From assembly GCA_037355855.1 (NCBI GenBank), contig CM074758.1:5305001-5369000 (forward strand): a stretch of 64,000 nt of DNA, given 5' to 3'. Below are positions 19,301-27,915 of this stretch, one piece after another. The translations under genes and the position numbers were made by a program. Under the pieces are notes generated by a model that did not search any database, was not told where the DNA came from, and saw nothing but the letters and a program-made list of their open reading frames with translations. Each line of letters starts with the position of its first letter. Position 1 is the first letter of the stretch. The DNA is from Pseudo-nitzschia pungens. Taxonomy: Eukaryota; Bacillariophyta; Bacillariophyceae; Bacillariales; Bacillariaceae.

Positions 19301-20112
19301 GACCATCAAAACACGTCCCACCCAACTATGGGGAGAAAGTTCAATTTGCAACTGTTGATGAGAGTGGGGAAGCTTCTCCAGAGATAGTCAAGTTCATGCA
19401 AAAAGTCACCGGGAAGTTCCTATATTACGCACGAGCAGTTGACAACACCATGTTACATGCACTCAACGACATAGCGTCAGCCAAGAACACAAAAGCAGCC
19501 TATGATGCCACAGTCCATTTCCTGAACTATGCAGCAAGCAATCCCAACGGTAAAATAGTTTACAGGAAGAGTGGAATGATATTGAGAGTGGACAGCGATG
19601 CAGCATACCTTGTGAGTCCAGGGGCCAAGAGCCGTGCAGGTGGATATCACTTCCTTAGTGACAAGGAAGGAACAATATTCAATGGGCCAATTTTAGTGCT
19701 GGCAAAGATCATAAAGAATGTGATGGCGTCAGCAGCGGAAGCTGAGGTTGGGTCACTCTTCATGAATGCACAGGAGGCCATACCAATCAGACAGGCTCTC
19801 ATTGAATTGGGACACGAGCAACCACCAACACCATTGAAGACAGATAACAGTACGGCGCAAGGCATCATAAATGGCACCATCAAACAAAAGAGATCCAAAG
19901 CGATTGACATGCGTTTTTACTGGTTAAAAGACAGGGCAGAGCAAGGGCAATTCAAGGTTTTCTGGGAACCCGGCAAAAATAATTTGGCAGATTACCCAAC
20001 CAAGCACCACCCAGGAAGTCATCACCAAAAAGTACGTCCTATTTACTTGTATGATCGCAAGAAGAGCCCTAGAACCATCCAAGGGTGTGTTGAAATATTA
20101 AACGAAAAATGA
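16258..20112 (+). CDS. pol: Copia2 Pol (readthrough extension of Gag)
   Basis: In frame with gag after one UGA, about 1284 codons. There is no ATG before 16387, so independent initiation is unlikely. Protease motif is LDSAATDHF. The pre-integrase region (HAAAGFPVKSTW...GHMKLIRQG) lacks HHCC. The integrase triad is ATDLPG, RLDNE and HAERAIQT. Reverse transcriptase has TRITAGGDRLEYDG and a LVVDDFG active site (Asp near 19078-19083). RNase H shows DSDAAY, ASAAEAEV and TDNSTAQG. This variant with a finger-less integrase and RT Asp pair VVDD is typical of stramenopile Copia elements as I know them. The last eight codons and the stop lie within the right LTR. The element appears intact. Confidence 0.92.
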   Translation, partial: RCWGEDKSHPVTTYKDALLTNLLPPSTPHHLGLAASRLPAASPMPRLGALDSAATDHFVPSTYVGPAHRPAGTHGIRVGCANGSTMQATATDELQLAALPPGARGCHKFDEVHLPLVSVPKLCDHGCTVTFQGSTVSVKDPSGTPLLSGHRDPLRNLFMVPIHDSAPPTASPRVKLPPAPQGTTAANAYEIQPVQNLIQYLHAAAGFPVKSTWIHAITKGWFLGWPGLTADRVHKYLGPNVYTTKGHMKLIRQGIRSTKETVKPLGRGQRGPCRDLGAGLVTMTELQKGLKTHGILATDLPGRFPTTSSRGNKYILILYDFDSNYVNAVPIKSREAVDLVAGFATCYDTLLAKGLTGRLVRLDNEISKNMIKYLTQQDLDYQLVSPGDHRANHAERAIQTFKDHFISILSGVDPNFPPTAWDHLIDQTVITLNLLRPSRYNKDISAYTQVHGMFDFNATPLAPLGCKVLIHNRADHRLAWDQRGTDGFYIGPALHHYRNYQCLADTGGVRTSNTVAFFPKCCELPRTSSTDKFNMILEDLHGLLQAPHPPTPYITHRTQVHEALHRIGDILKTAESPRVAPPLAPPRPKRHTAQRPHTPIPVGPPKKQRDRQQPDPETMLGQIIREKVPGANDREGRVTDYDPKTQEFKVEYLTGAPKHMCFDHIVTLRKTRQRFAPTNLRQHKGHKLLGMSAQELQYPHLGLQQPRHYACSGSIWDEELKKWAAYRDLVKHPNKEVRDLWLKSGEDEFGRLFQGFKPNGVEGMDVLDWIPRSSVPTHKQVTYPRYTVAIRPEKSDPHRTRITAGGDRLEYDGDVTTHTATLETIKVHWNSVISTPGAKYCTGDISNMYLCSKLDDAEYVRFKYEMIPPRIIQTYNLEGLVHHGYVYAKIKRAWYGLKQSGKIAHDDLVEHLDKHGYKKVPRTEGLFVHKTRDISFTLVVDDFGIKYTKQEDVDHLVNCVKEKYPFKVDWDGKQYVGIHLKWNYDAREVEVSMDGYVEQALKEFKHATPKQFYKGPSKHVPPNYGEKVQFATVDESGEASPEIVKFMQKVTGKFLYYARAVDNTMLHALNDIASAKNTKAAYDATVHFLNYAASNPNGKIVYRKSGMILRVDSDAAYLVSPGAKSRAGGYHFLSDKEGTIFNGPILVLAKIIKNVMASAAEAEVGSLFMNAQEAIPIRQALIELGHEQPPTPLKTDNSTAQGIINGTIKQKRSKAIDMRFYWLKDRAEQGQFKVFWEPGKNNLADYPTKHHPGSHHQKVRPIYLYDRKKSPRTIQGCVEILNEK

Positions 20113-20333
20113 AAATGTCAATAAGGCCCACGAACAAAAACCAAGACCAAGCAAGATTAAACCAAGACCAAGCAAGATTAAACCAAGACCAACCAAGACT
20201 AAGAATCAAGTGTGAGACATTTTCACGTGACGTAAGAACATTTCGAAGATGATCCTAGTTCTCATAACTCGTAAACAACTCTTATTTAAACTTCAAATAA
20301 ACAACAGACGACTAATTGATTTTAATCACAATA
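20088..20333 (+). repeat. Copia2 right LTR
   Basis: 246 bp, differing from the left LTR at about one base (AAGCAAG versus AACCAAG near 20170). Its first 25 bp are also the end of pol. Confidence 0.93.
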
Positions 20334-20338
20334 AGGTA

Positions 20339-20696
20339 TATAGCCAAATACCCAAACACCACTAATCCCACGGGATACGGGAAGTGGGACCGGCCCGGTG
20401 ACAGCTTAAGAAAGAAGCAACGCCGGAGAACCACGGGAATCGAATCCCACGAAATAAAAACAGAAACAACTCCGGGGAACCACAGGATTCCCGTGAGCTA
20501 AAGAGAGAAACAACTCCCACCACTGGACAAGCCAGGGGGAAAAGTCAGTTATAACACGAGTTATCACGAGAGCAGCCTAATCCAGAACTGAAAACTGGAA
20601 AAACTGGAGCAATCATTCTTGCTCAGTTCAGCACAAAACAACAAAGATAACAGAAATAGTGTAACTAAATTAAGTAAAATAACCGATTAACCCACC
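20339..20696 (+). other. Gypsy2 leader, second part
   Basis: Continues the Gypsy2 leader after the Copia2 insertion. Contains repeated GGAAC/GGGAAC-CACGGGA phrases (about 20425-20500) and no gene. It ends in CCCACCATGG, a strong start context for gag. Confidence 0.7.
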
Positions 20697-22136
20697 ATGG
20701 CGTCTAAAGGAACCAAATTGAAACCCTTTAACATCACACGGGAGGACTGGCCGGAAGACGCCACCACCGTAAAGATGAATATAGACAGCGAACAAGGCGG
20801 AATCGCATTCAGCGACTACCTGAAGGTTCTCAATGGTACTGAAAGACCAGAACTCTTCCTCATCTGGAAGAGAGACTTTGACCAGAAAATCGCTGGCAAT
20901 GACAAACTCCACGGAGACCAGAAACTGGACGTTCTACAGAGAATCCTCTCTAATGAGGCACTCGCACTTGTCCAGCGAACGCTCACTCGGACCTACTTGG
21001 CCGAACCGACCCACAAGGTCCACCAAACCAGATGCGTACAGAAAAAGATCCAGGAAATCGAGCAAAGGGACCAAGCAAACATACTGCTATCAATGGGGCA
21101 AGACGCCACCGAAACTCCTACGGGAGCCTCCACGGAGACGGCAAAGGAGAAATCTCCAAACGCCGACAAAACCGACACAGCCAAGGCGAGATCGGACAAA
21201 GAATCGGAGACCGACAACCTCGAGTCTCCAATCCCAAAGAAAAAGGTCGCAAGCGCCCTCACCCAGTACTACCAATCCCAGGAGTACAGGAAGGATATCA
21301 TGGAGGAATGCATGCATGTCCTCAAACTCAAAATCTTTGGCAATGACCAAAACGGCAAGCGCTCGTACATCGTCCTCCGACGATTCATGCGAGGCATGCG
21401 TGTGGACCTCAAACATGGCATCCGAGTCTGGGCCAACCGAATGGCCGAACTCCAAAGCTACCTCCCAGAATGCCTCTGGGAGTGTGGCAGTGACCAAATG
21501 GAAACACCCAGAAGTTTCACCCAAGGAGAAATGAAGGAAATCTTGGATTCCAACATGACCCACTCCCAACGCGAGAAACTGGAGCACATCAGTTGGGACC
21601 TCTACACCCACTCCTTTAACACCACTATCGACAAGCTCGAAAACCTGGAAATCACCATCCGGAAGGAAGCAATAATGCAACAACGCATCACCGACCTCGA
21701 AAAGCAGACCGGTGTCACCAAGAAGAATCCCAAGGCCGCATCTGGGGGAGGAACCCACCACGGGAAATCCCCTGGCAAAAAGAAGCGCCCTGTGGACAGC
21801 AGCAACAAACAGCTATGCAAGACCTGTGGCAAGGTCCATGCCGGCAAATGCTGGAAACTAACCGGTGGTCCCTCCAAGAAGGGGAAGTTCGACCGGGAAA
21901 CCATCAACCTGCTCAAGGAGCACTTTGTGGCAAAAGAACAAGACTCAGACGCTGAGCAACACTCCAAACCCCACTGGGGAAGGAATCTATCGAACCACGA
22001 GTACTCTTATGTACTGGCCACGGCCCAAGCTGACCACGACGTCTCTGATGACGAGATCGACATCTCCGAACGGGAACTCAAAGAGTACAGAAGAAAGTAC
22101 AGAAAGACCTTTAAAAAGAAAGGCTCCCACAACTGA
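20697..22136 (+). CDS. gag: Gypsy2 Gag
   Basis: 479 aa from ATG 20697 (CACCATGG). A Glu/Lys/Thr-rich linker lies at about 140-185, a helical capsid-like domain at about 190-345, then a basic Gly/Lys-rich segment and a short zinc knuckle CKTCGKVHAGKC (about 375-386, C-X2-C-X3-H-X3-C). The C-terminus is highly basic (KKKGSHN). The stop UGA at 22134-22136 is directly followed by the pol ATG in the same frame. Confidence 0.92.
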   Translation: MASKGTKLKPFNITREDWPEDATTVKMNIDSEQGGIAFSDYLKVLNGTERPELFLIWKRDFDQKIAGNDKLHGDQKLDVLQRILSNEALALVQRTLTRTYLAEPTHKVHQTRCVQKKIQEIEQRDQANILLSMGQDATETPTGASTETAKEKSPNADKTDTAKARSDKESETDNLESPIPKKKVASALTQYYQSQEYRKDIMEECMHVLKLKIFGNDQNGKRSYIVLRRFMRGMRVDLKHGIRVWANRMAELQSYLPECLWECGSDQMETPRSFTQGEMKEILDSNMTHSQREKLEHISWDLYTHSFNTTIDKLENLEITIRKEAIMQQRITDLEKQTGVTKKNPKAASGGGTHHGKSPGKKKRPVDSSNKQLCKTCGKVHAGKCWKLTGGPSKKGKFDRETINLLKEHFVAKEQDSDAEQHSKPHWGRNLSNHEYSYVLATAQADHDVSDDEIDISERELKEYRRKYRKTFKKKGSHN

Positions 22137-22198
22137 ATGGCTGATACCATCCACACGGGACCCCGCATCATCAACAGATTTGCGGACGTCTGTGTGGA
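22134..22198 (+). promoter_or_regulatory. Possible recoding or reinitiation site, Gypsy2 gag/pol
   Basis: UGA is directly followed by AUG in the same frame, so Pol could arise by readthrough or by re-starting after termination. A two-step hairpin lies just downstream: TCCACAC (22150-22156) pairs with GTGTGGA (22192-22198), and inside it CCGCA (22163-22167) pairs with TGCGG (22181-22185). The structure starts 13 nt after the stop, which is further than the spacing seen in Copia2. Confidence 0.5.
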
Positions 22199-25100
22199 GG
22201 TATTGGACCACAAGGGAAGGGGAAGGATGCTCCGGGGACTACTAGACTCCGGTTGCTCCAAATCCATCATACTACAACAGTTTGTCGACCGAAGTCAACT
22301 AACGAACCGAGACCAAAGATCTGTCACCTATAATACTTACGGGGGCAAGTTCCGAACCAAGTCTGCGGCTTCAGTGGGACTGAGGTTGATAGAATTTTCA
22401 AACTCCAAGACCATCAAATGGACCTTCCAAGTGGATGAATATCACCACCATGAAGAAGTGCCCTATGACATGATCATAGGATCAGACCTGATGGCACAAC
22501 TCGGACTGGATATCAAATACAGCTCCCGAACAATCGAATGGCAGGGTGACTCCATCCCCATGAAGGGAATGGGGGAGCTCGCTGACCCGGACAAATGTGA
22601 GGCAGTATTCTTTGCCAACACACAGAGTCCAATCCTCCAGCAGGAGGAAGAAAGGCAAGCCAAAATTCTGGATGCAGACTACTCCAAAGTCGATATAGAC
22701 GCTATGGTCAATGACCTGGAGATTACAGACGCGTCCAAGGCAGCCTTGAAGAAAACGCTAAAGAAATTCCCAACACTCTTTGGAGGAGGATTGGGTCTTC
22801 TCAAAAACATAGAACCGGTGTCCATTGAGCTCCAACCAGGGGTCAAACCGGTCCGGCAGAGGTACTATTCTGTACCCCATGCCTTTGAACAAGCCCTCCG
22901 GAAGGAGATTACTAGGCTCTGCGATATTGGAGTCCTGGAAAAACTCCCCCACGATGATGACTCTCCATGGGCATCTCCTACTTTTTGCCAACCCAAAAAG
23001 ACAGGGGACATTCGCGTTCTAACGGACTTCCGGAAGATGAATGCAGCCATCCAGAGGAAACCGTTTCCACTACCACGAATAGGGGAAACAATCCAACGGC
23101 TCCAGAAATTCCAATCAGCCACGGCACTGGACTTATCCCAAGGCTATTATACAATCCCCATCTGCAAGGAGAGCCAAAAGATTTGCTCTACCATTCTACC
23201 ATGGGGGAAGTATGCCTACAAGAGACTGGCAATGGGAATCGCATGTGCGCCCGATATCTTCCAATCAGTCATGATGAACCTCCTAGGGGATCTGGACTAC
23301 GTCCTTGTCTATATTGATGATATCCTAATCATCCAGAGAGAAGGGGAATCTGAACAGGATCACCTCGACAAAATCGATACAGTCCTACAAAGACTGGATG
23401 ACGCCGGCTTTCGAGCCAACCTCAGAAAATCCTTCTTCATGCAAAAAGAAGTGGAATACCTGGGATTTCTGTTAACAACAGAGGGCATTCAGCCCCAGCC
23501 AAAGAAACTGGAGGCGATGAAGCGTCTGGAAGCCCCCAAGAACACTAAGCAACTCAAGATGTTTCTTGGAATGGTAAATTTCTACCGGGACATGTGGAAG
23601 CGCCGCTCCCACATCCTAGCCCCCCTGAACAAACTAGCAGGGAAAAAGGGAAAAATGAACTGGTACTGGGGTCCAGCAGAGCAGAAAGCTTTCATGGAGG
23701 CGAAGAGGATGCTCGCAGACGAAGCAAAGCTTGCATTCCCAGACTTTACGAAACCATTTCATCTCTACTCAGACGCCAGCGATAGGCAACTGGGAGCCAC
23801 CGTGTGCCAAGATGGCAAACCCCTTGGTTTCTACACCCGGAAACTGAACTCAGCGCAGCTCAACTACACTGTCGGAGAAAAAGAACTCCTGGGCATAGTC
23901 GAAGGCCTAAAGGCGTTCGAAGGAATCCTACGAGGACAAGACGTGATTATCCACATGGATCACCTCAATCTACTGTACCAGCAGATGCCCACCCAGCGGA
24001 TGGTACGGTGGAGACTCCTTATGGAGGAGTTCCACCCGGTAGTCAAACATGTTGCTGGCAAAGACAATGATGCAGCAGACGCGCTGTCTCGCCTGGACAT
24101 TACGGATGATCCGGCAGATACAGTGGAATGGCTACCACCAAATAAGCCCCTCACCTATGCAGATGAGGAAGAGCACCTCCGGCAACTACTATTCCCACTT
24201 GGAGAAGCACCGGAAGAATTCCAGGGCAATAGTGCATTCCCACTTGCCCCGGACATGATCCAGTTCTACCAGCAAAAGGACACGGGAATCATGAATGCTC
24301 TGGGAAAAGACAATCGACTGACCACCAAAATGGTGGAAGGTTACAGCCTAATCCACAAGGAAGGGAAGATCCTAGTCCCGGGCAAACTCAAAGACAGAGT
24401 CATGGAATGGTACCACAGCATGCTGGTCCATCCCGGCGAAAAAGGAATGGAACAGAGCATTCGCTCAGTGTTCACCTGGAGAGGTCTGAGGAAGGACGTC
24501 CAGGACCTCTGTAAACACTGCCACACGTGTCAGATGTTCAAAAAGAGTGGCCGGAAGAAGTATGGACTACTACCGGAGAAAGCAGCTGAGGTTACCAAAT
24601 GGCAGAGGGTCAATGTGGACCTCTGGGGACCTGCAACTGTCCACAACAAAAATGGTAAAGACTATCATATCCATGTTCTCACCATGGTGGATCCAGTGAC
24701 CGGATGGTTTGAACTGGCTCACCTGAAGGACTCCCCAAATGCAGCAGAAACTCAACGTTTGCTAGACAGTACATGGCTAGCAAGGTATCTGCGCCCAAAG
24801 GAAATTGGCTTTGATGGCGGGAGTGAGTTCAAAGCAGAGTTCCAGGAGCTCTGTGACAACATGGGGATGAAAAGAAAGCCCAGTGGCGCTTGGAACCCAC
24901 AGTCCAACTCAGTGCTGGAAAGGATCCACCAGGTCCTGAAGGACTGTCTACTGTCCTTTAATCTGGAACAAAGGGACCTCCACGAGAAGGACCCTTTTGA
25001 GGAGTTCACCACCAAGGCAGCGTACGCCATCAGAAGTGCCATCCACACCACCCTGGGATATTCCCCGGCACAATTGGTGTTTGGAAGGGACATGTTCATG

Positions 25101-25400
25101 CCTGTGAATTTCCCAGTGGATTGGGAAGCGATCCAAGCAAGGAAACAGAAGAGTATCCACAAGAGTAATATCCGGGAGAATCAGAAGAGGATTCCCCATG
25201 TCTACAAGGAAGGAGACTATGTCACTCTGGAAAGGAAGGGCATTGTCCCGAAACTATCCTTCCCACGACAAGGACCTTACAAGGTGGTCAAGGCCCATGA
25301 CAATGGAACTGTGACTATTGAAACTGCTCCCTTTGTAACCGACCGGGTTAACATTAGGAGAGTGCACCCTTATTATTGCAGGGATCCTATTAAATCGTAA
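22137..25400 (+). CDS. pol: Gypsy2 Pol polyprotein
   Basis: 1087 aa. Protease LLDSGCSKSI (about 36). Reverse transcriptase has FRKMNAAI and VYIDDILI (Asp near 394). RNase H has YSDASDRQLGA (about 545). Integrase has an HHCC finger (YHSMLVHPG ... CKHCHTC) and a D-D-E triad (NVDLWGP about 827, FDGGSE about 892, LERIHQ about 928). A GPY module (QGPYKVV) lies near 1045. All catalytic motifs are present and the frame is intact. The last codons are 18 bp from the right LTR. Confidence 0.95.
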   Translation: MADTIHTGPRIINRFADVCVEVLDHKGRGRMLRGLLDSGCSKSIILQQFVDRSQLTNRDQRSVTYNTYGGKFRTKSAASVGLRLIEFSNSKTIKWTFQVDEYHHHEEVPYDMIIGSDLMAQLGLDIKYSSRTIEWQGDSIPMKGMGELADPDKCEAVFFANTQSPILQQEEERQAKILDADYSKVDIDAMVNDLEITDASKAALKKTLKKFPTLFGGGLGLLKNIEPVSIELQPGVKPVRQRYYSVPHAFEQALRKEITRLCDIGVLEKLPHDDDSPWASPTFCQPKKTGDIRVLTDFRKMNAAIQRKPFPLPRIGETIQRLQKFQSATALDLSQGYYTIPICKESQKICSTILPWGKYAYKRLAMGIACAPDIFQSVMMNLLGDLDYVLVYIDDILIIQREGESEQDHLDKIDTVLQRLDDAGFRANLRKSFFMQKEVEYLGFLLTTEGIQPQPKKLEAMKRLEAPKNTKQLKMFLGMVNFYRDMWKRRSHILAPLNKLAGKKGKMNWYWGPAEQKAFMEAKRMLADEAKLAFPDFTKPFHLYSDASDRQLGATVCQDGKPLGFYTRKLNSAQLNYTVGEKELLGIVEGLKAFEGILRGQDVIIHMDHLNLLYQQMPTQRMVRWRLLMEEFHPVVKHVAGKDNDAADALSRLDITDDPADTVEWLPPNKPLTYADEEEHLRQLLFPLGEAPEEFQGNSAFPLAPDMIQFYQQKDTGIMNALGKDNRLTTKMVEGYSLIHKEGKILVPGKLKDRVMEWYHSMLVHPGEKGMEQSIRSVFTWRGLRKDVQDLCKHCHTCQMFKKSGRKKYGLLPEKAAEVTKWQRVNVDLWGPATVHNKNGKDYHIHVLTMVDPVTGWFELAHLKDSPNAAETQRLLDSTWLARYLRPKEIGFDGGSEFKAEFQELCDNMGMKRKPSGAWNPQSNSVLERIHQVLKDCLLSFNLEQRDLHEKDPFEEFTTKAAYAIRSAIHTTLGYSPAQLVFGRDMFMPVNFPVDWEAIQARKQKSIHKSNIRENQKRIPHVYKEGDYVTLERKGIVPKLSFPRQGPYKVVKAHDNGTVTIETAPFVTDRVNIRRVHPYYCRDPIKS

Positions 25401-25418
25401 CAGTACCATGGAGGAGTA

Positions 25419-25607
25419 TGCCGTGCACCAAAATACAGTCACGAGCGCACACGGGACTGGATTAAGGATAAGGATAAAAACAATCGGCGAGTCGACAGAA
25501 TCGCTGATTCGGAGGGCTCTGAGAACTGTAGCAAATAGACTAACCAATAGAGCTCACAATTTGCATATCACTACTATTCTAATCACTAGTAGACCCGGGG
25601 TATGGCA
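25419..25607 (+). repeat. Gypsy2 right LTR
   Basis: 189 bp, TGCCGTGCACC...GGGGTATGGCA, apparently identical to the split left LTR. It is followed by TACCG (25608-25612), the second copy of the target duplication found at 8000-8004. Confidence 0.95.
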
Positions 25608-25612
25608 TACCG

Positions 25613-26724
25613 TAGAGGTCAACAAAGGGTGGATGTTTCGGTGGAGGAACGGATCGAAACGAAACGCAGCAACTATATGCATCATGGGTACGAGATACCT
25701 TCACGCCAGATTCGAAAATTGCACGTGCCAATAGAAGACCATTGGAGAGACACATCAGGGTTCGGATATATAGTTTAGTTGCGGCGGCATGAAAAATTGG
25801 CGCATATGCGCCGATTTTTTTTAGCAATCCTAACTTCTAAAGTATCGATCCAATATCAACAAGTAATGGCTTGTTAGAAAGCTCTCACTCTCCTCTTTCC
25901 TAGTAAGGTATATGGTTCTATAGACTTCAGAGCTGCTCTTTGTATTACACATTAGAGTAGAATTACTTTACGAGATGGGAATGATTCCTTGTTGAGAGTA
26001 AGGAACTTTTTTGATATTATCTTGATATTTGTTGATACTACGGAATTCCTATCAGCAGTCCCCCGATTTCCGTAGGGATTAGTACTTGCGAATGTTGAAC
26101 CGGGGGACAGCTGATAAGAATTTTGTAGTACTGTATTCAGTGTATATACATTATACATCGATATCATCTAGTAGTAGTTGAGAATTGAAAATATTAACCA
26201 ATGAGAATCTGTTGTTGTCGTATATACGTCCGAAAACTGTTTCGCGACCCCTCCCAAGAATTTATTTAGGGGGGTCGCGATTTATTCCTGGCTCATTTTG
26301 ACGTAGCTCCATTCGTAGCCCTCTCGCGATTCGCAACCCCAATCGCGACCCAGATACTACCTCAATTACGAGAAAATACGAGAAAAAAAAATAAAATTCA
26401 AACTCGACCCAATTTTTTTTTCAATCTGACTCATTATTACCGACCCTACCATCATTATATATTATGAGACTGTTGCAGAAATTCACTCCCAAAAATTGAT
26501 TTCTCATCCCGACACAAAGTATTTCCCATCACACCCCTCAAGAAATTCATCACAAAAATCACAATTATTACCCGAAGCCCAGGAATCGCGACCCCCATGA
26601 AAAAAAAATTTGAAACACTATGAAGCAAAATATAAGTCTTTCTTTTGATAAATATTGATATTACTCTAATAATTGTTTATTCTCTGTTCAATTTTCTCAC
26701 ACACGCACACACAAATTTTGGTTC
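25613..26724. other. Continuation of the interrupted locus, no gene; two hairpins
   Basis: The original sequence downstream of the sulfotransferase resumes here. No coding region is supported. A strong hairpin AAATTGGCGCAT/ATGCGCCGATTT lies at about 25792-25821, flanked by A and T runs. A second one, TCGCGACCCCTC with GGGGGGTCGCGA, lies at 26242-26280. The motif AATCGCGACCC recurs at about 26340 and 26584. The rest is AT-rich. Confidence 0.6.
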
Positions 26725-27040
26725 GTTAGAAGAAGTCGTCGTCCTTGAAATCGTCATCGCTCTTCGTTTCGATCGTCCTCGTCTTCGTCGTCCTTGAGTC
26801 GTCGTTGCTTCTCGCTTCGATCGTCTTCATCCTCCCTGAAGTCGTCGTTGCTCTTCGCTCCGATTGCCTTCCTCAGTGTCGTCCTCCCTGAAATCGTCGT
26901 CCTCTCTGAAATCGTCGTTGCTCTTCGTTTTCGATCGTCGTCGTCGTCCTTCAAATCGTCGTTGCTCTTCGCTTCGATCGTCTTCGTCGTCCTTGAAATT
27001 GTCGTTGCTCTTTGCTCCGATCGTCTTCGTCCTCATGCAC
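26725..27040 (+). repeat. Degenerate TCGTCGTC-rich low-complexity tract
   Basis: Imperfect repeats of the type GAAATCGTCGTTGCTCTTCG, about 20-36 bp, are open in several frames on both strands. The composition (Asp/Arg/Glu one way, Ser/Leu the other) is what any such repeat would give, so no protein is called. A related GACGA-rich tract on the opposite strand occurs at 30370-31020. Confidence 0.8.
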
Positions 27041-27638
27041 ACCACACAAATTTTGGTTCAAACAATTTTAAATAATGGTCATCGTGATAATTTCATCCAT
27101 ACCGGTATCTGTACTGCCAGTAAAGGTCTCCTCACATCGCATCATATTTCATCAGTTGCAATCGCATCATTTTGTCAGTTGCGATCACATCATATTTGTC
27201 TTGCGATCGCAATATGATGTGTCAGTTGCCCCGTCGCATCATTTTTCGCATCCTTTTTCAGTTGCCCCGTCGCATTAAAGTTGATTCTTCCCTATCAGTA
27301 GCAACCAGGCAACTCAATGCAGAATTAGAACAATTGAAATCCATTATCAATACCCCAGATCTTGATGTGCTTCACTCACCGTTGCATTATATTTCTTTTG
27401 CCGTTGCATCCTATTTCATCAGCAGTTGCGGTCGCCTCCCTATCAGGAGCAAGCAGGCAAGTCAATGATGCACAGTTAGACGAATCAAAATCCATTATTA
27501 ATACCTCCTCCAACCTTGATGTGGTTCACTTACCATTTCCATCTCATTATATTTCAGTTGCCGTCTTTCTTGTTCCATTTCGACCCAAAATTATGTGAAG
27601 TAAGATTTACGACACATGCATTTTCTGTCATGCATTTA
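27041..27638. other. Interior right end of the fold-back element, CAGTTGC-rich
   Basis: Short dispersed repeats built on TCAGTTGC(G/C) and CGCATCATATTT. The phrase CTTGATGTG-TTCACT occurs twice (about 27360 and 27517). A diverged copy of this stretch lies at 38718-38815 and again at 52088-52185. No gene is supported. Confidence 0.6.
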
Positions 27639-27915
27639 TTTGCTGAGAATTGATTTCTTCTACATGATAGCAGTAGAGTTACTACTAGTAGTATGTACCG
27701 TACCGAAGTAATAGTAGAAACCAGTAGAAACCTGATGGTGGTATCATTGCGCGCCACCTAAACCATAGAGAGCCAGCCCCGCTGCGCCATAATTTTGGAC
27801 TACCTCTTATGTACTACTACCTACGCACTGCAGTAGTATGTAGCAGCAGTGTATAACTGTGGTACTACTACTACAAGCAGCAAGAATAGTACTACCTCAG
27901 TGAATATACCATCAA
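27639..27915 (-). repeat. Unique inner block of the inverted repeat, right copy
   Basis: Reverse complement of 1241-1510 with a few substitutions and small indels. It borders the satellite array on its outer side, mirroring the left arm. Confidence 0.9.

Larger units (their letters stand above)
14367..20333 (+). mobile_element. Copia2: full-length Ty1/Copia element inside the Gypsy2 leader
   Basis: The 246-bp LTRs are at 14367-14612 and 20088-20333. They begin TGTTG, end CAATA and differ at about one base. The target duplication is AGGTA (14362-14366 and 20334-20338). The layout is very compact: the gag ATG is 19 bp after the left LTR, and the pol stop lies 25 bp inside the right LTR. Gag and pol share one frame, separated by a single UGA. 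A self-complementary primer site follows the left LTR. Confidence 0.94.
8005..25607 (+). mobile_element. Gypsy2: full-length Ty3/Gypsy element, split by two nested insertions
   Basis: The 189-bp LTRs start TGCC and end GGCA. The left LTR is 8005-8006 plus 13794-13980, because Gypsy1 sits inside it; the right LTR is 25419-25607. The two appear identical. The 5-bp target duplication is TACCG (8000-8004 and 25608-25612). Its leader (13981-14361, then 20339-20696) is interrupted by Copia2. Gag is at 20697-22136 and Pol at 22137-25400. A purine tract GGAGGAG (about 25410-25416) just before the right LTR is the likely plus-strand primer. Without its guests the element is about 5.9 kb. Confidence 0.93.
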
